A stretch of DNA of 64,000 nucleotides from DATATB01 sp036268995 (GCA_036268995.1 DATATB010000095.1:1-64000), one strand, 5' to 3'; shown: positions 1-9,150, numbered from the stretch's first letter. Numbers and translations are program-made. The notes: generated from the sequence alone by a model not told the origin.

Positions 1-1
1 T

Positions 2-118
2 CGCAAGTGCGACGGCGAACCCGGCTGGCAAACGGTTTGGCGCGGTTATCAGAAAATCGAATCGTTACTCGACGCTTTACGCCTGATCGGGGCACTTGAG
101 CGTCAAAAACTTGGGTAA
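2..118 (+). CDS. C-terminal end of a probable IS4-type DDE transposase (cut by window edge)
   Basis: The frame open from base 2 to the TAA at 116-118 encodes the last 38 residues of a protein that begins outside the window. The segment GWQTVWRGYQK followed by a leucine-rich helix (IESLLDALRLI) resembles the C-terminal end of IS4-like transposases common in planctomycetes. Whether the gene is intact cannot be judged here. It is followed by an inverted repeat region rather than another gene. The assignment rests on a short match recalled from the family, so it is only moderately secure. Confidence 0.5.
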   Translation, partial: RKCDGEPGWQTVWRGYQKIESLLDALRLIGALERQKLG

Positions 119-124
119 AGACAA

Positions 125-247
125 GGGCGTGAGCCCCTGGACACTCGGCCCGAACGATCCCAGAGCCCCGAAGGGGCGACACCCTCTGCCGCCCTTTCAG
201 GGCTCGACCGTCTCGTGGCGTGGCGCGTTTCACAGGGGCTCACGCCC
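125..247. repeat. Inverted-repeat region downstream of the transposase tail
   Basis: The 15 bases at 125-139 (gggcgtgagcccctg) recur exactly as the reverse complement at 233-247. Between them lie smaller GC palindromes (gccccgaaggggc near 174; gccctttcagggc near 191). The rest of the gap up to 325 holds cggcccttcgggcc near 265 and no convincing ORF. It looks like intergenic repeat or terminator material between the transposase tail and the convergent dehydrogenase gene. Confidence 0.6.
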
Positions 248-325
248 CTGGCTAACGACTTTCGGCCCTTCGGGCCTGGGGCAATCGCTGACACGATTTC
301 AAGAAGCGTACGCAGAGCGCCGTTC

Positions 326-3300
326 TCATCTTGCCGCGGTCGCCTCGGGCGGCAGGGGGACCTGGCTGGGGCTCATGAGGTAGCTGAGGAGGTCGCGGAC
401 TTGGGTTTCGGCCAGCGGCTGCAACAGGCCGTCGGGCATGAGCGAGGCGGTGCTGGGCTCGAGGGCTTCGATGTCGGAGCGCTCCAGGGCAATGCGCTCC
501 TTGGCCGTTTGCAGCGTGATCGTGTGCGGCGTGCGAGCCACGACGATGCCGTTGAGCACGCGGCCGTCGTCCAGGGCCACGACCGACATGCGAAAATCGG
601 CCGCCACTGCGGCGCTGGGGTCGAGGATGTTCGATAGCAGATAGTCAATGTTCTGCCGGCCCGCTCCGGTCAGGTCGGGGCCGATCTGGCCGCCGCTACC
701 GAATAGCCGATGACAACTGGCGCAAACGGTGCCGAACACTTGCCGGCCGCGCGAGCGATCGGCTTGGGCCAGGTAGTCGGGCGTGAGCCGCGTTTTCAGC
801 CGGGCGATCTGCTCGCGCTTGTCGGCCGGCGAATCGCGAAGCTGGCCCCACACCTCGCCCAGCCGGGCCGTAAGCTTCGCATCGCCAAAGCTGCGAATCT
901 GCCGGGCTTGAAAGGCTGAAAGATCGCCACGCGCGATCTTGCCGGCCGCCATCTCGTCGAGCATTGCCCGGGCGAACGCCGGCCGGCTGACGAGTGTTTC
1001 CATCACCGGCGGCCGCTCGGTTTGATGAAACTTGCGGTAGCTGCCGGCCAGCTTGACGCCGATGGCCGGATCGTCGAACAGGGCCAGTCCGCGCACGGCC
1101 ACCGAATTCAAAAACCGCACGCCCAGCAGCTTTTCACAGACTTTGCGCAGATCGGCCGGCCGCGCTTCAATCAACGCCGCGAGCGCCACGCGGCGCTGGG
1201 CCATGTCGGCATCGGCATCCAGCGCGATCGCGCGCACTTCGTCCAGCGCCCGGCCATCGCCAAACAACACGCTAAGATCGCGCACGCGCCGGGCCAGATC
1301 CTGGTTGTTCGATGTTTTCACAGCCGCCTGCACCTGGGCCCAGCCAGCCGGCTGCGGCGCCTTGCGCCAGCCGGCCAGTCCTTCGCTCATGCCCGCCAGC
1401 ACGTCGGCCAGCGAGTCCACGGATGGAATGGTCGCGGCGAGCAGTTGATTGATCGGTTCCGGGCGCCGGGCCAGATCCTCGGCCAGCCGCCGGCCGATCA
1501 TCCGCCGCACCAGTCCGATCTTGCTCTCGGCCGCCAGCGTCACCAGTTGCCCCGCGTCGGCATCGGCCACGGGGATCAACCCGTACCAGATGAGCAAAGG
1601 CAAGTTTTGATCTTCGGCATCCTCGGCATGCGCCAACAGCGGCGCGGCCAGGCGCGCACGATCGGCCACCGGCAGCCGCTGCAAGGTCGAGGCCAGCGCG
1701 AGCCGCACCAGGCCCGAGCGGTCGTGCCCGGCCTGATCAACGAGCACATTGAGCGTGCCCGAATTGACGCTCTTAAGCGTCGCCGGCGATGGCCCATACA
1801 CCGAGTCCAAGGGCCAGGCATCGGTCAGCAGTCGCACCGCCCAGGTTCGCACGTGCTCGTTGTCGTCGGCCAGCAGAGCCTTGAAATCGCAGGTCGAGGT
1901 GTCCAGCGGAAGCAGTTCCGATAGCGGCACGGGCCGACGGTCGAAGTTTTCCAAAGCGTCGACCGCATAGAGCGTCCACAGCGCGTCGAGCCGATGGACG
2001 ACGTTGCCCGCGGCATTCAGGGCATGCTTCAGCTTTCGCCTGGCGGGAGCCGTGTCTTGTTTCGAAGCCGCGCGATCCAGCAGTTCGCGCCGCGCCTGGC
2101 GCACGAACCACTGATTCTGGCGGGTGTGCAAATCGGCCAGTTCTGCCGGGCTGAGCTTTGTGAGATCAAACGGCGCCACGGCCGCCGACTTGCCATAACT
2201 CACGCGATAGATGCGGCCGGAGGTGCGATGTACACCGGTCGTTTCGTGGCATTCGCCCGCGTCGCTCCAATCGAGCACCAGCACGCTGCCGTCGGGCGCG
2301 TAGCCCAGCTCGAGGCCGCGATACCAGGTGTCGGCCGCCTGCATGATGTCCGGCTCGTGCCGGGCCAGGTAGCCGCTGCCGTGGCGCTCGAGCCGCTCGA
2401 CGTTGGTGCGCCGGCCGTGCAGGTTGAGGGTCATCAGCCGGCCGCGATACGCTTCAGGCCACTGATCGGCCAGGTAGATCATCGTGCCCGAGTGGGCGTG
2501 TCCGCCGCCCAGGCGGTCGTGCTCGCCGGTGGCCTTGCGGCTGTCCATCCAATCCTTGCCCGTGTCCCAATGCCAATGGTCGGCGTGCATCTCCATCGGC
2601 TCGTAGACGCGGGGATTGGGATCGATCGTGTGCGGCCGGCGAAAATGCGCGCCGGGAATCAGATGCCATAGGTGGCCGTTGACCGTGTTGACGAAAAAAC
2701 CTTCGCCATGCTCGTTCCAATCGTGACCCCAAGGATTGGTCGTGCCATGGCAGAGGGCTTCGAACCGTTTGCGCTGGGGATGATAGCGCCAAACACCGCC
2801 GACGAGCGGCACGCGCAGCTCGTCCTTGGTGCCGGGCACGCCCACGCGGCCGGGACACGACGCGCCGCAGCGGCCATAGAGCCAGCCGTCGGGACCCCAG
2901 TGCAGGCCGTTGGCAAAATTGTGCGCGTTGTCCGGCGGCACGTCGAACCCGTCGAGCACGACTTCGGCCGGGCCGTCGGGCCGATCGTCGCCGTTGCGGT
3001 CGGGAATGAACAGCAATTGCGGCGGGCACATGGCCCACACGCCACCGCGGCCCAACTCGATGCTCGTGAGCATTTGCACGTCGTCGCTGAACACTTGCCG
3101 GCGGTCGCTGCGGCCGTCGCCATTGGTGTCGGCCAGGATGATGATCCGATCGCGGAGCGCCATCTCGAAGCGCTTGGGGCGTTCGGCGTAGGTGTAGTTC
3201 TCGGCGACCCACAGCCGGCCGCGGCCATCCCAGGCCATCGAGATCGGATTCTGTACGTCGGGCTCGGCGGCAAACACGTTGACATGAAATCCCGGTGGCA

Positions 3301-3478
3301 CCCGCATGCCCGCCGCCGCGTCGGCCGCGGCCATCGGGTTACCCGATGCCGCCGGCTCGGTATTGTAAATTTTTGGAAAATCATCGGCCCCGGCCGCCGT
3401 GGTCAAGGACACGACGGCCAGAGGCATGATGAAAGCGAGCACGGCACACGGGGCGATTCGAAACGGCACTTGTTTCAC
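326..3478 (-). CDS. PVC-type membrane-bound dehydrogenase with HEAT region and C-terminal cytochrome c
   Basis: This 1050-residue secreted protein has three parts: a signal peptide (about 1-32), an N-terminal propeller of the planctomycete putative membrane-bound dehydrogenase type (about 55-430, with NGDGRSDRRQVF and GPDGWLYG repeats), and a helical HEAT-like middle (about 450-880). The end is a heme domain with CASCH at 919-923 and a likely distal Met in LMPDG. Family knowledge suggests periplasmic oxidation of a sugar or alcohol with electrons passed to the heme; the substrate is unknown. The start is the GTG at 3476-3478, which places the hydrophobic signal segment at the N-terminus. It is divergent from the DUF1080-lactonase gene, with about 190 bases between them. 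Confidence 0.9.
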   Translation of the reverse strand: MKQVPFRIAPCAVLAFIMPLAVVSLTTAAGADDFPKIYNTEPAASGNPMAAADAAAGMRVPPGFHVNVFAAEPDVQNPISMAWDGRGRLWVAENYTYAERPKRFEMALRDRIIILADTNGDGRSDRRQVFSDDVQMLTSIELGRGGVWAMCPPQLLFIPDRNGDDRPDGPAEVVLDGFDVPPDNAHNFANGLHWGPDGWLYGRCGASCPGRVGVPGTKDELRVPLVGGVWRYHPQRKRFEALCHGTTNPWGHDWNEHGEGFFVNTVNGHLWHLIPGAHFRRPHTIDPNPRVYEPMEMHADHWHWDTGKDWMDSRKATGEHDRLGGGHAHSGTMIYLADQWPEAYRGRLMTLNLHGRRTNVERLERHGSGYLARHEPDIMQAADTWYRGLELGYAPDGSVLVLDWSDAGECHETTGVHRTSGRIYRVSYGKSAAVAPFDLTKLSPAELADLHTRQNQWFVRQARRELLDRAASKQDTAPARRKLKHALNAAGNVVHRLDALWTLYAVDALENFDRRPVPLSELLPLDTSTCDFKALLADDNEHVRTWAVRLLTDAWPLDSVYGPSPATLKSVNSGTLNVLVDQAGHDRSGLVRLALASTLQRLPVADRARLAAPLLAHAEDAEDQNLPLLIWYGLIPVADADAGQLVTLAAESKIGLVRRMIGRRLAEDLARRPEPINQLLAATIPSVDSLADVLAGMSEGLAGWRKAPQPAGWAQVQAAVKTSNNQDLARRVRDLSVLFGDGRALDEVRAIALDADADMAQRRVALAALIEARPADLRKVCEKLLGVRFLNSVAVRGLALFDDPAIGVKLAGSYRKFHQTERPPVMETLVSRPAFARAMLDEMAAGKIARGDLSAFQARQIRSFGDAKLTARLGEVWGQLRDSPADKREQIARLKTRLTPDYLAQADRSRGRQVFGTVCASCHRLFGSGGQIGPDLTGAGRQNIDYLLSNILDPSAAVAADFRMSVVALDDGRVLNGIVVARTPHTITLQTAKERIALERSDIEALEPSTASLMPDGLLQPLAETQVRDLLSYLMSPSQVPLPPEATAAR

Positions 3479-3667
3479 CAGAGCAGGTTAGGGCTTAGGG
3501 AGGGCTGACAGCCGAGCATAACCCATGAGCCGCCCGGCCGCACGCCGTTGAAGGAATTTGGGCCGGGCTTGGAGGCTAAGACTGGCATTGGGCCGAAAAG
3601 TCGGTTTCAATGGCGCCGGCTCGCCCACGCTGGAATTGCCCGCCTTCGCACCGGAGATTTGCCCGCC

Positions 3668-5473
3668 ATGACTGCCCGCCGCTGGTTCGTTCGCTTCGCA
3701 CTTTTAGGTTTGCTGGTTTCGGCGCTGGCCGTCGAGCTGCGCGCGGCCGATGACAAAGGCCAGCCGGCCAAACCGGCGCCCGTCGTCCCGCCGCGTAAGG
3801 GCGAGCGCGAGAAAATCAAACTCTTCAACGGCAAGGATCTCACCGGCTGGGTCGGGCACAAGAAATACTGGTCGGTCAAGGATGGCATGATCGTCGGCAA
3901 GAACACTGAGCCGGTGCCAGTGAGCACCTACCTGCTTACCGAGCGCAAGTTTTCCGACTTCCGCCTGACGCTCGACTTCAAACTGGCCGAAGCGGAAATG
4001 CACTCGGGCGTGGCCATGTGGGGTCGCGTTGCCCCCGAGCGCGGCGACCCGTATACGTATGCCGGCCTCTTGGTGATGTTCCCCTCCGGCTACGGCTTTT
4101 ATGATCTTTACGGCCGCAATCTGATTCTTCAGAACGGCGCGATCGCCCGACCGGTCGGCAAGCAGCACGATTGGAACCAGATCGAAATCCTGGCCCAGGG
4201 CAACCGCGTGCGCTTCGTGCTCAACGGCACGCTGGTGTCCGATTGGCGCGAGCCCGAAGTGGATCGGATTCACGAGGCGCCCATCGGCCTGCAACTGCAC
4301 GCCAACAAGGTGCCGCAGGAAGTGCAGTGGCGCAATCTTTCGCTGGAAACTTTCCCCGAAGACAAGCTGCTGACGCTCGCGGAACCCAAGCACGAAAAGC
4401 TCTGGGTGTACGTCGGCACGCATTCGGCCGGGGGCAAGAGCAAGGGCATCTATCGCTGCGACCTAACGCTGGACGACGGCCAATTGAGCGAGCCGGTTGC
4501 CGTGGCCGAGACGGTGAATCCGACGTTTCTGGCGCTGCACCCCAGCGGCCGGTTTTTGTATGCGGTGAGCGAAGTGGCCGACATGGATGGAAAAAAGACC
4601 GGCGGGGTGGCCGCCTTTTCGCTTGATCCGGCCAACGGCAATCTGACCGCGCTCAACAAGCAGCCCTCCGGCGGCGCCGGGCCTTGCCACGTGGTTGTCG
4701 ATCGCGCCGGCCGGCATGTGCTGGTGGCCAACTACGGCAGCGGCAGTGCCTCGGTGATTGCCATCGAGAATGGTGGCAAGCTCGGCAAGCAAACGGCACA
4801 CGTGCAGCATCACGGCGCCGGCCCCGATCCGCGGCGGCAGGACGCGCCGCACGCGCATTCCATCAATCTCGACGCGGCCAATAAGTTTGCCGTGGTTTGC
4901 GACCTGGGCTTGGACCTGGTGGCCATGTACCACTACGACCCGGCGGCCGGCACGCTCGCGGCTTGCGATCCGCCGGGAGCCAAGGTGGCGCCGGCTTCCG
5001 GCCCGCGGCATTTCGCTTTTCATCCCGACGGCAAGCACGCCTACGTGATCAACGAAATGGCTTCGACGGTCACGGCTTTCGACTACGATCCCACGAGCGG
5101 CCGGCTGACCGAGTTGCAGACCATCTCGACGCTGCCGTCGAACTTCCAGGGAAGCAACACGACGGCCGAAGTGCAGGTCCACCCGTCGGGCAAGTTCCTG
5201 TATGGCTCGAACCGCGGACACAACAGCATCGCCGTTTTTCAAATCGACGCGACCGGCCGGCTGGCCCCGGCCGGACACCAGGGATCGAACATCAAAACGC
5301 CACGCAATTTCGGCATCGATCCCACGGGCCGCTACCTGATCGTGGCCAACCAGGATGGCGACAGCCTGGTCGTGTTTCGCATCGATTCCGACCAGGGCGG
5401 ACTCGAGCCCACCGGCTCGATGCCGAGCGTGCCGCGGCCGATGTGCGTAAAGTTTTTGCGGCCAAAGGGGTAA
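3668..5473 (+). CDS. Secreted DUF1080 (3-keto-disaccharide hydrolase-type) and lactonase-propeller fusion
   Basis: This 601-residue protein starts with a signal peptide (MTARRWFVRFALLGLLVSA). A DUF1080 concanavalin-like domain spans about 48-225 (LFNGKDLTGWVG at its start). A complete beta-propeller of the 6-phosphogluconolactonase/YbhE family follows, about 243-598 (VYVGTHSAGGKSKGIY, then repeated HPSGRFLY, HPDGKHAY and DPTGRYL blades). The in-frame ORF extends upstream to a TTG at 3548, but the ATG at 3668 puts the signal peptide first and is preferred. DUF1080 members act on keto-sugars and the propeller family hydrolyses sugar lactones, so an extracytoplasmic sugar-oxidation role next to a dehydrogenase is plausible. 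The two domains are usually separate genes. A terminator-like hairpin follows. Confidence 0.88.
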   Translation: MTARRWFVRFALLGLLVSALAVELRAADDKGQPAKPAPVVPPRKGEREKIKLFNGKDLTGWVGHKKYWSVKDGMIVGKNTEPVPVSTYLLTERKFSDFRLTLDFKLAEAEMHSGVAMWGRVAPERGDPYTYAGLLVMFPSGYGFYDLYGRNLILQNGAIARPVGKQHDWNQIEILAQGNRVRFVLNGTLVSDWREPEVDRIHEAPIGLQLHANKVPQEVQWRNLSLETFPEDKLLTLAEPKHEKLWVYVGTHSAGGKSKGIYRCDLTLDDGQLSEPVAVAETVNPTFLALHPSGRFLYAVSEVADMDGKKTGGVAAFSLDPANGNLTALNKQPSGGAGPCHVVVDRAGRHVLVANYGSGSASVIAIENGGKLGKQTAHVQHHGAGPDPRRQDAPHAHSINLDAANKFAVVCDLGLDLVAMYHYDPAAGTLAACDPPGAKVAPASGPRHFAFHPDGKHAYVINEMASTVTAFDYDPTSGRLTELQTISTLPSNFQGSNTTAEVQVHPSGKFLYGSNRGHNSIAVFQIDATGRLAPAGHQGSNIKTPRNFGIDPTGRYLIVANQDGDSLVVFRIDSDQGGLEPTGSMPSVPRPMCVKFLRPKG

Positions 5474-5489
5474 CCAGTCGTATTTCCAT

Positions 5490-5550
5490 AAAGCCGCGAC
5501 CGTTCGTCGCGCGTCGTCGCCTGTTCCCCGCGACCAGCGGTCGCGGCTTT
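5490..5550 (+). terminator. Intrinsic terminator-like hairpin
   Basis: A perfect 13-bp inverted repeat (aaagccgcgaccg at 5490-5502, cggtcgcggcttt at 5538-5550) is followed by two more T residues. It lies 17 bases after the lactonase stop and before the next ATG. The 35-base loop is longer than usual, so efficiency is uncertain. Confidence 0.6.
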
Positions 5551-5576
5551 TTGAATCAAACCCGGAGAATCCTTGC

Positions 5577-6920
5577 ATGTCACGCTCTCTCTCTCGACGT
5601 CTGTTTGTGCAAACCTTGGCCGGGACCGGAGCCGCCGTTTCGCTTTCGGCCGGTGGTTGGCTGCGCGCGGCGGGGTCCAACGGCCGGCTGCGGGTGGCCA
5701 GCATCGGCACGGGCGGCAAGGGCTGGAGCGATCTGACCCTGGTGTCTGCCAGTCCGCAGGTCGACATCGTGGCTCTGTGCGATATCGACGAATCGAAGCC
5801 GCACTTGGGGCGGGCGGCCGAAAAGTTTCCCTCGGCCAAGCGCTACCAGGATTGGCGGCGGCTGCTGGACGAAGCCAAGGACATCGACGCGGTGATCGTC
5901 TCGACGCCCGACCATATGCACGCGCCGATCGTGATGCCCGTCCTGCAACTCGGCAAACACGTGTACTGTCAGAAGCCGCTGACGCACACGGTGTTCGAGG
6001 CCCGGCAAGTGACCGAGGCCGCCCGGCGTGCCGGCGTGGTCACGCAGATGGGCAACCAGATGCAGTCAGCCGAGTTCTATCGCACGGCCGTGCGGCTGGT
6101 ACACGACGGGGCCATCGGCAAGGTGAAGGAACTGCATTCCTGGCAGAGCGGCGTAATGAAATGGCTGCCGCCCGACGGCCGGCCGGCCGGCAGCGACCCG
6201 GTGCCCTCGACGCTCAACTGGAACGATTGGCTGGGCGTGGCCCCCGAGCGGCCGTACAAGGACAAGATTTACCATCCGTTCAATTGGCGTGGCTGGCAGG
6301 ATTTCAGCAACGGCCAGTTGGGCGATTTCGGCTGCCATATCCTCGATCCGATCTTCATGGCCGTCGGCCTCAAGTCCCCGCGCGAGATTCGAGCCGAGAG
6401 CCCGGCATTCGGTCACGACGCCTGGTACAAGAAGTCGACCGTGCAATATCTCTTTCCCGGCAATGAGCGCACGGCCGAACCCATGCTGCACGTCACCTGG
6501 TACGACGGCGCGGAGCACATGCCGCCGCGCGAAGTGCTCGATATCCCGGAAAGCGTCAAATTGCCCGGCTCCGGTTCGCTGGTCAAAGGCACCAAGGGCT
6601 CGCTGTTGATTCCGCACGGCAACGCGATGCCCAAGCTGCTGCCCGAAGACCGCTTTGCCGATTACAAACTCCCGGAAGTCGGCAAAGTCGATCATTACAC
6701 CTCGTGGGCCGATGCCTGCCGCGGCGAAGGCAAGACCACGTCGAACTTTGACTATGCCGGCCCGCTGACCGAGACGATTCTCTTGGGCACCGTGGCGATT
6801 CGCACGCCCGGCGAGACGCTCGAGTGGGATTCCAAGGCGCTGAAGATCACCAACTCGACGGCCGCCAATGCCCTGCTGACGAAGTCGTACCGCCCCGGCT
6901 GGGAAGTCAAATGGAGCTGA
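5577..6920 (+). CDS. Gfo/Idh/MocA-family oxidoreductase with Tat signal
   Basis: The 447-residue protein begins with a twin-arginine leader (SRRLFVQTLAG at 6-16). A Rossmann nucleotide-binding start follows (LRVASIGTGGKGW), then the catalytic lysine motif CQKPLTHT, a variant of the usual EKP, and a C-terminal alpha/beta domain with DFGCHILDPIF. Family members are NAD(P)-dependent sugar or inositol dehydrogenases; the Tat leader suggests export of a folded, cofactor-bound enzyme, as is common for this group in planctomycetes. It follows the DUF1080-lactonase gene on the same strand, but a hairpin between them suggests separate transcription. The substrate cannot be told from the sequence. Confidence 0.9.
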   Translation: MSRSLSRRLFVQTLAGTGAAVSLSAGGWLRAAGSNGRLRVASIGTGGKGWSDLTLVSASPQVDIVALCDIDESKPHLGRAAEKFPSAKRYQDWRRLLDEAKDIDAVIVSTPDHMHAPIVMPVLQLGKHVYCQKPLTHTVFEARQVTEAARRAGVVTQMGNQMQSAEFYRTAVRLVHDGAIGKVKELHSWQSGVMKWLPPDGRPAGSDPVPSTLNWNDWLGVAPERPYKDKIYHPFNWRGWQDFSNGQLGDFGCHILDPIFMAVGLKSPREIRAESPAFGHDAWYKKSTVQYLFPGNERTAEPMLHVTWYDGAEHMPPREVLDIPESVKLPGSGSLVKGTKGSLLIPHGNAMPKLLPEDRFADYKLPEVGKVDHYTSWADACRGEGKTTSNFDYAGPLTETILLGTVAIRTPGETLEWDSKALKITNSTAANALLTKSYRPGWEVKWS

Positions 6921-6937
6921 GCTGAATCATTCAAATG

Positions 6938-7014
6938 GGGAGGGCGAGGCTCCTGCCGAGCCACCGGCGGCACGTCGAGCATGATGCCTGGCTCGGCGGG
7001 AGCCTCGCCCTCCC
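6938..7014. repeat. Dispersed palindromic repeat, family C, copy 1
   Basis: Arms of 25 bases at 6938-6962 and 6990-7014 pair with one wobble mismatch around a 27-base loop (left arm begins gggagggcgaggctcc). A second copy with the same arms lies at 15544-15620. It sits between the oxidoreductase and the MgtC-like gene and may act as a terminator or as a REP-like element. Confidence 0.85.
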
Positions 7015-7038
7015 AGTTCGCCCCCTAGAGAGCCATGA

Positions 7039-7743
7039 ATGGAAGGCATGCCGCTGCACGTCGAGTGGACGGACATCGCAGCGCGCTTGGCGCTGGCGGT
7101 GCTGGCCAGCGGCATCATCGGCTTCAATCGCGGCGAGCACGGACGCCCGGCGGGGCTGCGCACAACGCTGCTGGTTTGCCTGGCCGCCTGCGCCGCGATG
7201 ATCGAAGCCAATCTGCTATTGCCCACCAGTCGCAAAGCGCCCGATTCGTTCGCCGTGTTCGACCTGATGCGTTTTCCGCTGGGCATACTGTCGGGCATTG
7301 GCTTTATCGGGGCCGGTGCCATCTTGCGCCGCGGCGACCGCATTCAAGGCGTGACCACCGCCGCCACGCTGTGGTATGTCACGATGATGGGCCTGGTCAT
7401 CGGCGGCGGGCAGCTCGCATTTGGCATGACGCTGGCGGTACTGGGTTTTTTCGTGCTCACCGTCTTGAAATGGGTCGAACAGCACGCGCCGCAGGAGAAA
7501 ACCGGTCGGCTGGCGCTAATCATCGACGACACCGGCCCGACCGAGGAAGAACTGCGCGGCATCTTGACCGCCGGCGGGTTGAGAATCCGCGCGACGAGAT
7601 TGGGATATGCCACGGCTTCGCGGCAACTCAAGCTCGATTGTGAAGTGACCTGGCGCGGCCGCCTGGCCGATTCGCGGCCGCCAGCCGTGTTGGATCAGCT
7701 CGTCGCGACGCCCGGGATCTTGAATTTGCGGTGGAAGCCGTAG
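7039..7743 (+). CDS. MgtC/SapB-family membrane protein
   Basis: The 234-residue protein has the MgtC/SapB N-terminal membrane domain: four or five hydrophobic segments with GIIGFNRGEHGRPAGLRTTLLVCL (written in part), GIGFIGAGAILRRGD and GVTTAATLWYVTMMG. A soluble C-terminal region (about 155-234) probably adopts an ACT-like fold. Family members are linked to magnesium stress and, in some bacteria, ATP synthase control; the role here is not evident. Two in-frame ATGs (7039, 7048) are possible. It is convergent with the DUF2721 gene, with a heptad repeat between them. Confidence 0.88.
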   Translation: MEGMPLHVEWTDIAARLALAVLASGIIGFNRGEHGRPAGLRTTLLVCLAACAAMIEANLLLPTSRKAPDSFAVFDLMRFPLGILSGIGFIGAGAILRRGDRIQGVTTAATLWYVTMMGLVIGGGQLAFGMTLAVLGFFVLTVLKWVEQHAPQEKTGRLALIIDDTGPTEEELRGILTAGGLRIRATRLGYATASRQLKLDCEVTWRGRLADSRPPAVLDQLVATPGILNLRWKP

Positions 7744-7744
7744 G

Positions 7745-7780
7745 GGTCAGTGGTCAGCAACGGACCACGGACTACTGACC
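7745..7780. repeat. Inverted heptad repeat, GTC family, site 1
   Basis: Degenerate 7-base units (ggtcagt, ggtcagc) are followed by their inverse (cacggac, tactgac). The outer units ggtcagt (7745-7751) and actgacc (7774-7780) pair perfectly. The site lies between two convergent genes and overlaps the last codons of DUF2721. Related sites occur at 13807, 32047 and 59711. Confidence 0.55.
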
Positions 7781-8272
7781 ATGCGCGTCGGCGGTGCTGA
7801 CGAGATCATCGGTTTCTTCGGCCAGGATGCGCAGCGTCAGCCGGGTCTCGAAGACCAACAGGCCGCAGCCGACGACCAGGCCGCCCACGCCGGCGAGACC
7901 CGCGAAGAAGGCCACGATCAGGGCCACATGCCGCAGCAAGTCGTGCCCGAGCACGAAAAAGCCGGCCCCCAGCAGCGAGACGAGGCTCGCGCCGGCAAAC
8001 GAGCCGACCGAGACATAGAAGGCCGACAAGGCCCGCACCAGCAACAGCGACCGTCGCTGGGCATAGTGCAACTGCCGAATGCGCATCAAGCGGGTGCTTT
8101 CGCGCGAGCTTTCGTCGCCTTGAATCTCGGCCGACAACGTACGAATGCGGTCGACGGCCCGGGCAAAACGATTGCTCGTTCCCAGCCCCATCACCGACGA
8201 CGCATTGGTCAGGATGGCCGGCGCGGCGATCAATGTCAGCAGGGCGAAGGGATTGGATTCGATTCCGTTCAT
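7772..8272 (-). CDS. DUF2721-type membrane protein
   Basis: The 166-residue protein has an N-terminal hydrophobic segment (LLTLIAAPAILTNASSVM), a charged middle with NRFARAVDRIRTL and RQLHYAQRRSLLL, and two further long hydrophobic segments (LSAFYVSVGSFAGASLVSL and HVALIVAFFAGLAGVGGLV). This matches the DUF2721 layout of three membrane helices; function is unknown. The ATG at 8270-8272 overlaps the nnrD stop by one base, so the two are almost certainly cotranscribed and translationally coupled. It is the last gene of the larB-nnrD-DUF2721 operon. Confidence 0.8.
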   Translation of the reverse strand: MNGIESNPFALLTLIAAPAILTNASSVMGLGTSNRFARAVDRIRTLSAEIQGDESSRESTRLMRIRQLHYAQRRSLLLVRALSAFYVSVGSFAGASLVSLLGAGFFVLGHDLLRHVALIVAFFAGLAGVGGLVVGCGLLVFETRLTLRILAEETDDLVSTADAHGQ

Positions 8273-9150
8273 TAGCTGTGCCCTGCGTGCCGCTGAAACG
8301 CGTGCGGCAGAAACCGGATCAGATCGCTGCCGATCATCGACACCTGGCCCAACTCGGCCGCGGCCAGGTCGCCGGCCAGCCCATGCAGATACACACCCAG
8401 CCGCGCGGCATCGAAGGGCGACAGCCCTTGGCCGACGAGCGCCGTAATCATGCCGGTCAGCACGTCGCCCGTGCCGCCGGTGGCCATGCCGGGATTGCCG
8501 GTCGTGTTGTGGGCCGATTGCTGACCGTCGGTAATCAGCGTGCGATGCCCTTTGAGCACGACCACCACGCCGGTTTGCTTTGCCAATGTTTGGGCCTCTT
8601 GCTCCAACTGTTCGCGCGGCGCGTGTTTGTCGCCGGGCACCAGCCGGCGGAATTCGCCGGGATGTGGCGTGAGAATGCGCGGGCCGGCCTGCTGGCCTAG
8701 CAAGTCGGGCCGGCGAGAAATTGCATTGAGCGCGTCGGCGTCGCAGACCATCGGCTGCGGGATACTGGCAAACAACCAGGCCACCATGGCGGCCAGGCCC
8801 GGCGATTGGCCCAAGCCGGGGCCGATGCCGATAGAAGTGGCGCCGGCGGCCAGTGAAATCAATTGCGGCCGTGCGGCGCTGGAGATGCGGCCGTCGTCGT
8901 CGCAAGGCAGACCGATCGTCATGAAGGAAGGTTCGATGGGCGCCACCCAGGCCTGGCAGCAGGCCGGCACGGCTACTTGCACCAGTCCGGCGCCGCAGCG
9001 CAGGGCCGCCATGCCCGACATCGAGATCGCGCCGGTCATGCCGCGCGAACCGCCCACCAACAGCGCGCGGCCGAAATCGTACTTGTGGCTGTCCGCGCGG
9101 CGCGGCGGCAATTGCGGCAGGGGCGATTCGCTGGGCTGCTGTTCGGTCAT
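8272..9150 (-). CDS. nnrD: ADP-dependent NAD(P)H-hydrate dehydratase
   Basis: The 292-residue enzyme belongs to the YjeF C-terminal (ribokinase-like) family, which removes water from NADHX/NADPHX using ADP (ATP in eukaryotes). Visible motifs are KYDFGRALLVGGSRGMTGA near the N-terminus, GIGPGLG, DADALN, LTPHPGEFRRL and the anion-hole motif GNPGMATGGTGDVLTG. The upstream reading frame continues but the ATG at 9148-9150 overlaps the larB stop (ATGA), which fixes the start. It is not fused to the epimerase domain; a separate nnrE lies at 32530-33231. Function call is secure. Confidence 0.93.
   Translation of the reverse strand: MTEQQPSESPLPQLPPRRADSHKYDFGRALLVGGSRGMTGAISMSGMAALRCGAGLVQVAVPACCQAWVAPIEPSFMTIGLPCDDDGRISSAARPQLISLAAGATSIGIGPGLGQSPGLAAMVAWLFASIPQPMVCDADALNAISRRPDLLGQQAGPRILTPHPGEFRRLVPGDKHAPREQLEQEAQTLAKQTGVVVVLKGHRTLITDGQQSAHNTTGNPGMATGGTGDVLTGMITALVGQGLSPFDAARLGVYLHGLAGDLAAAELGQVSMIGSDLIRFLPHAFQRHAGHS

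Noticed and set aside
3548..3667. Upstream TTG extension of the DUF1080-lactonase protein
   Set aside because: It would bury the signal peptide 40 residues inside the protein; ATG 3668 gives a normal exported start.
4463..5839. 458-codon minus-strand ORF opposite the lactonase propeller
   Set aside because: Arg/His/Gly-rich composition without motifs; it crosses a terminator hairpin and a clear secreted protein gene.
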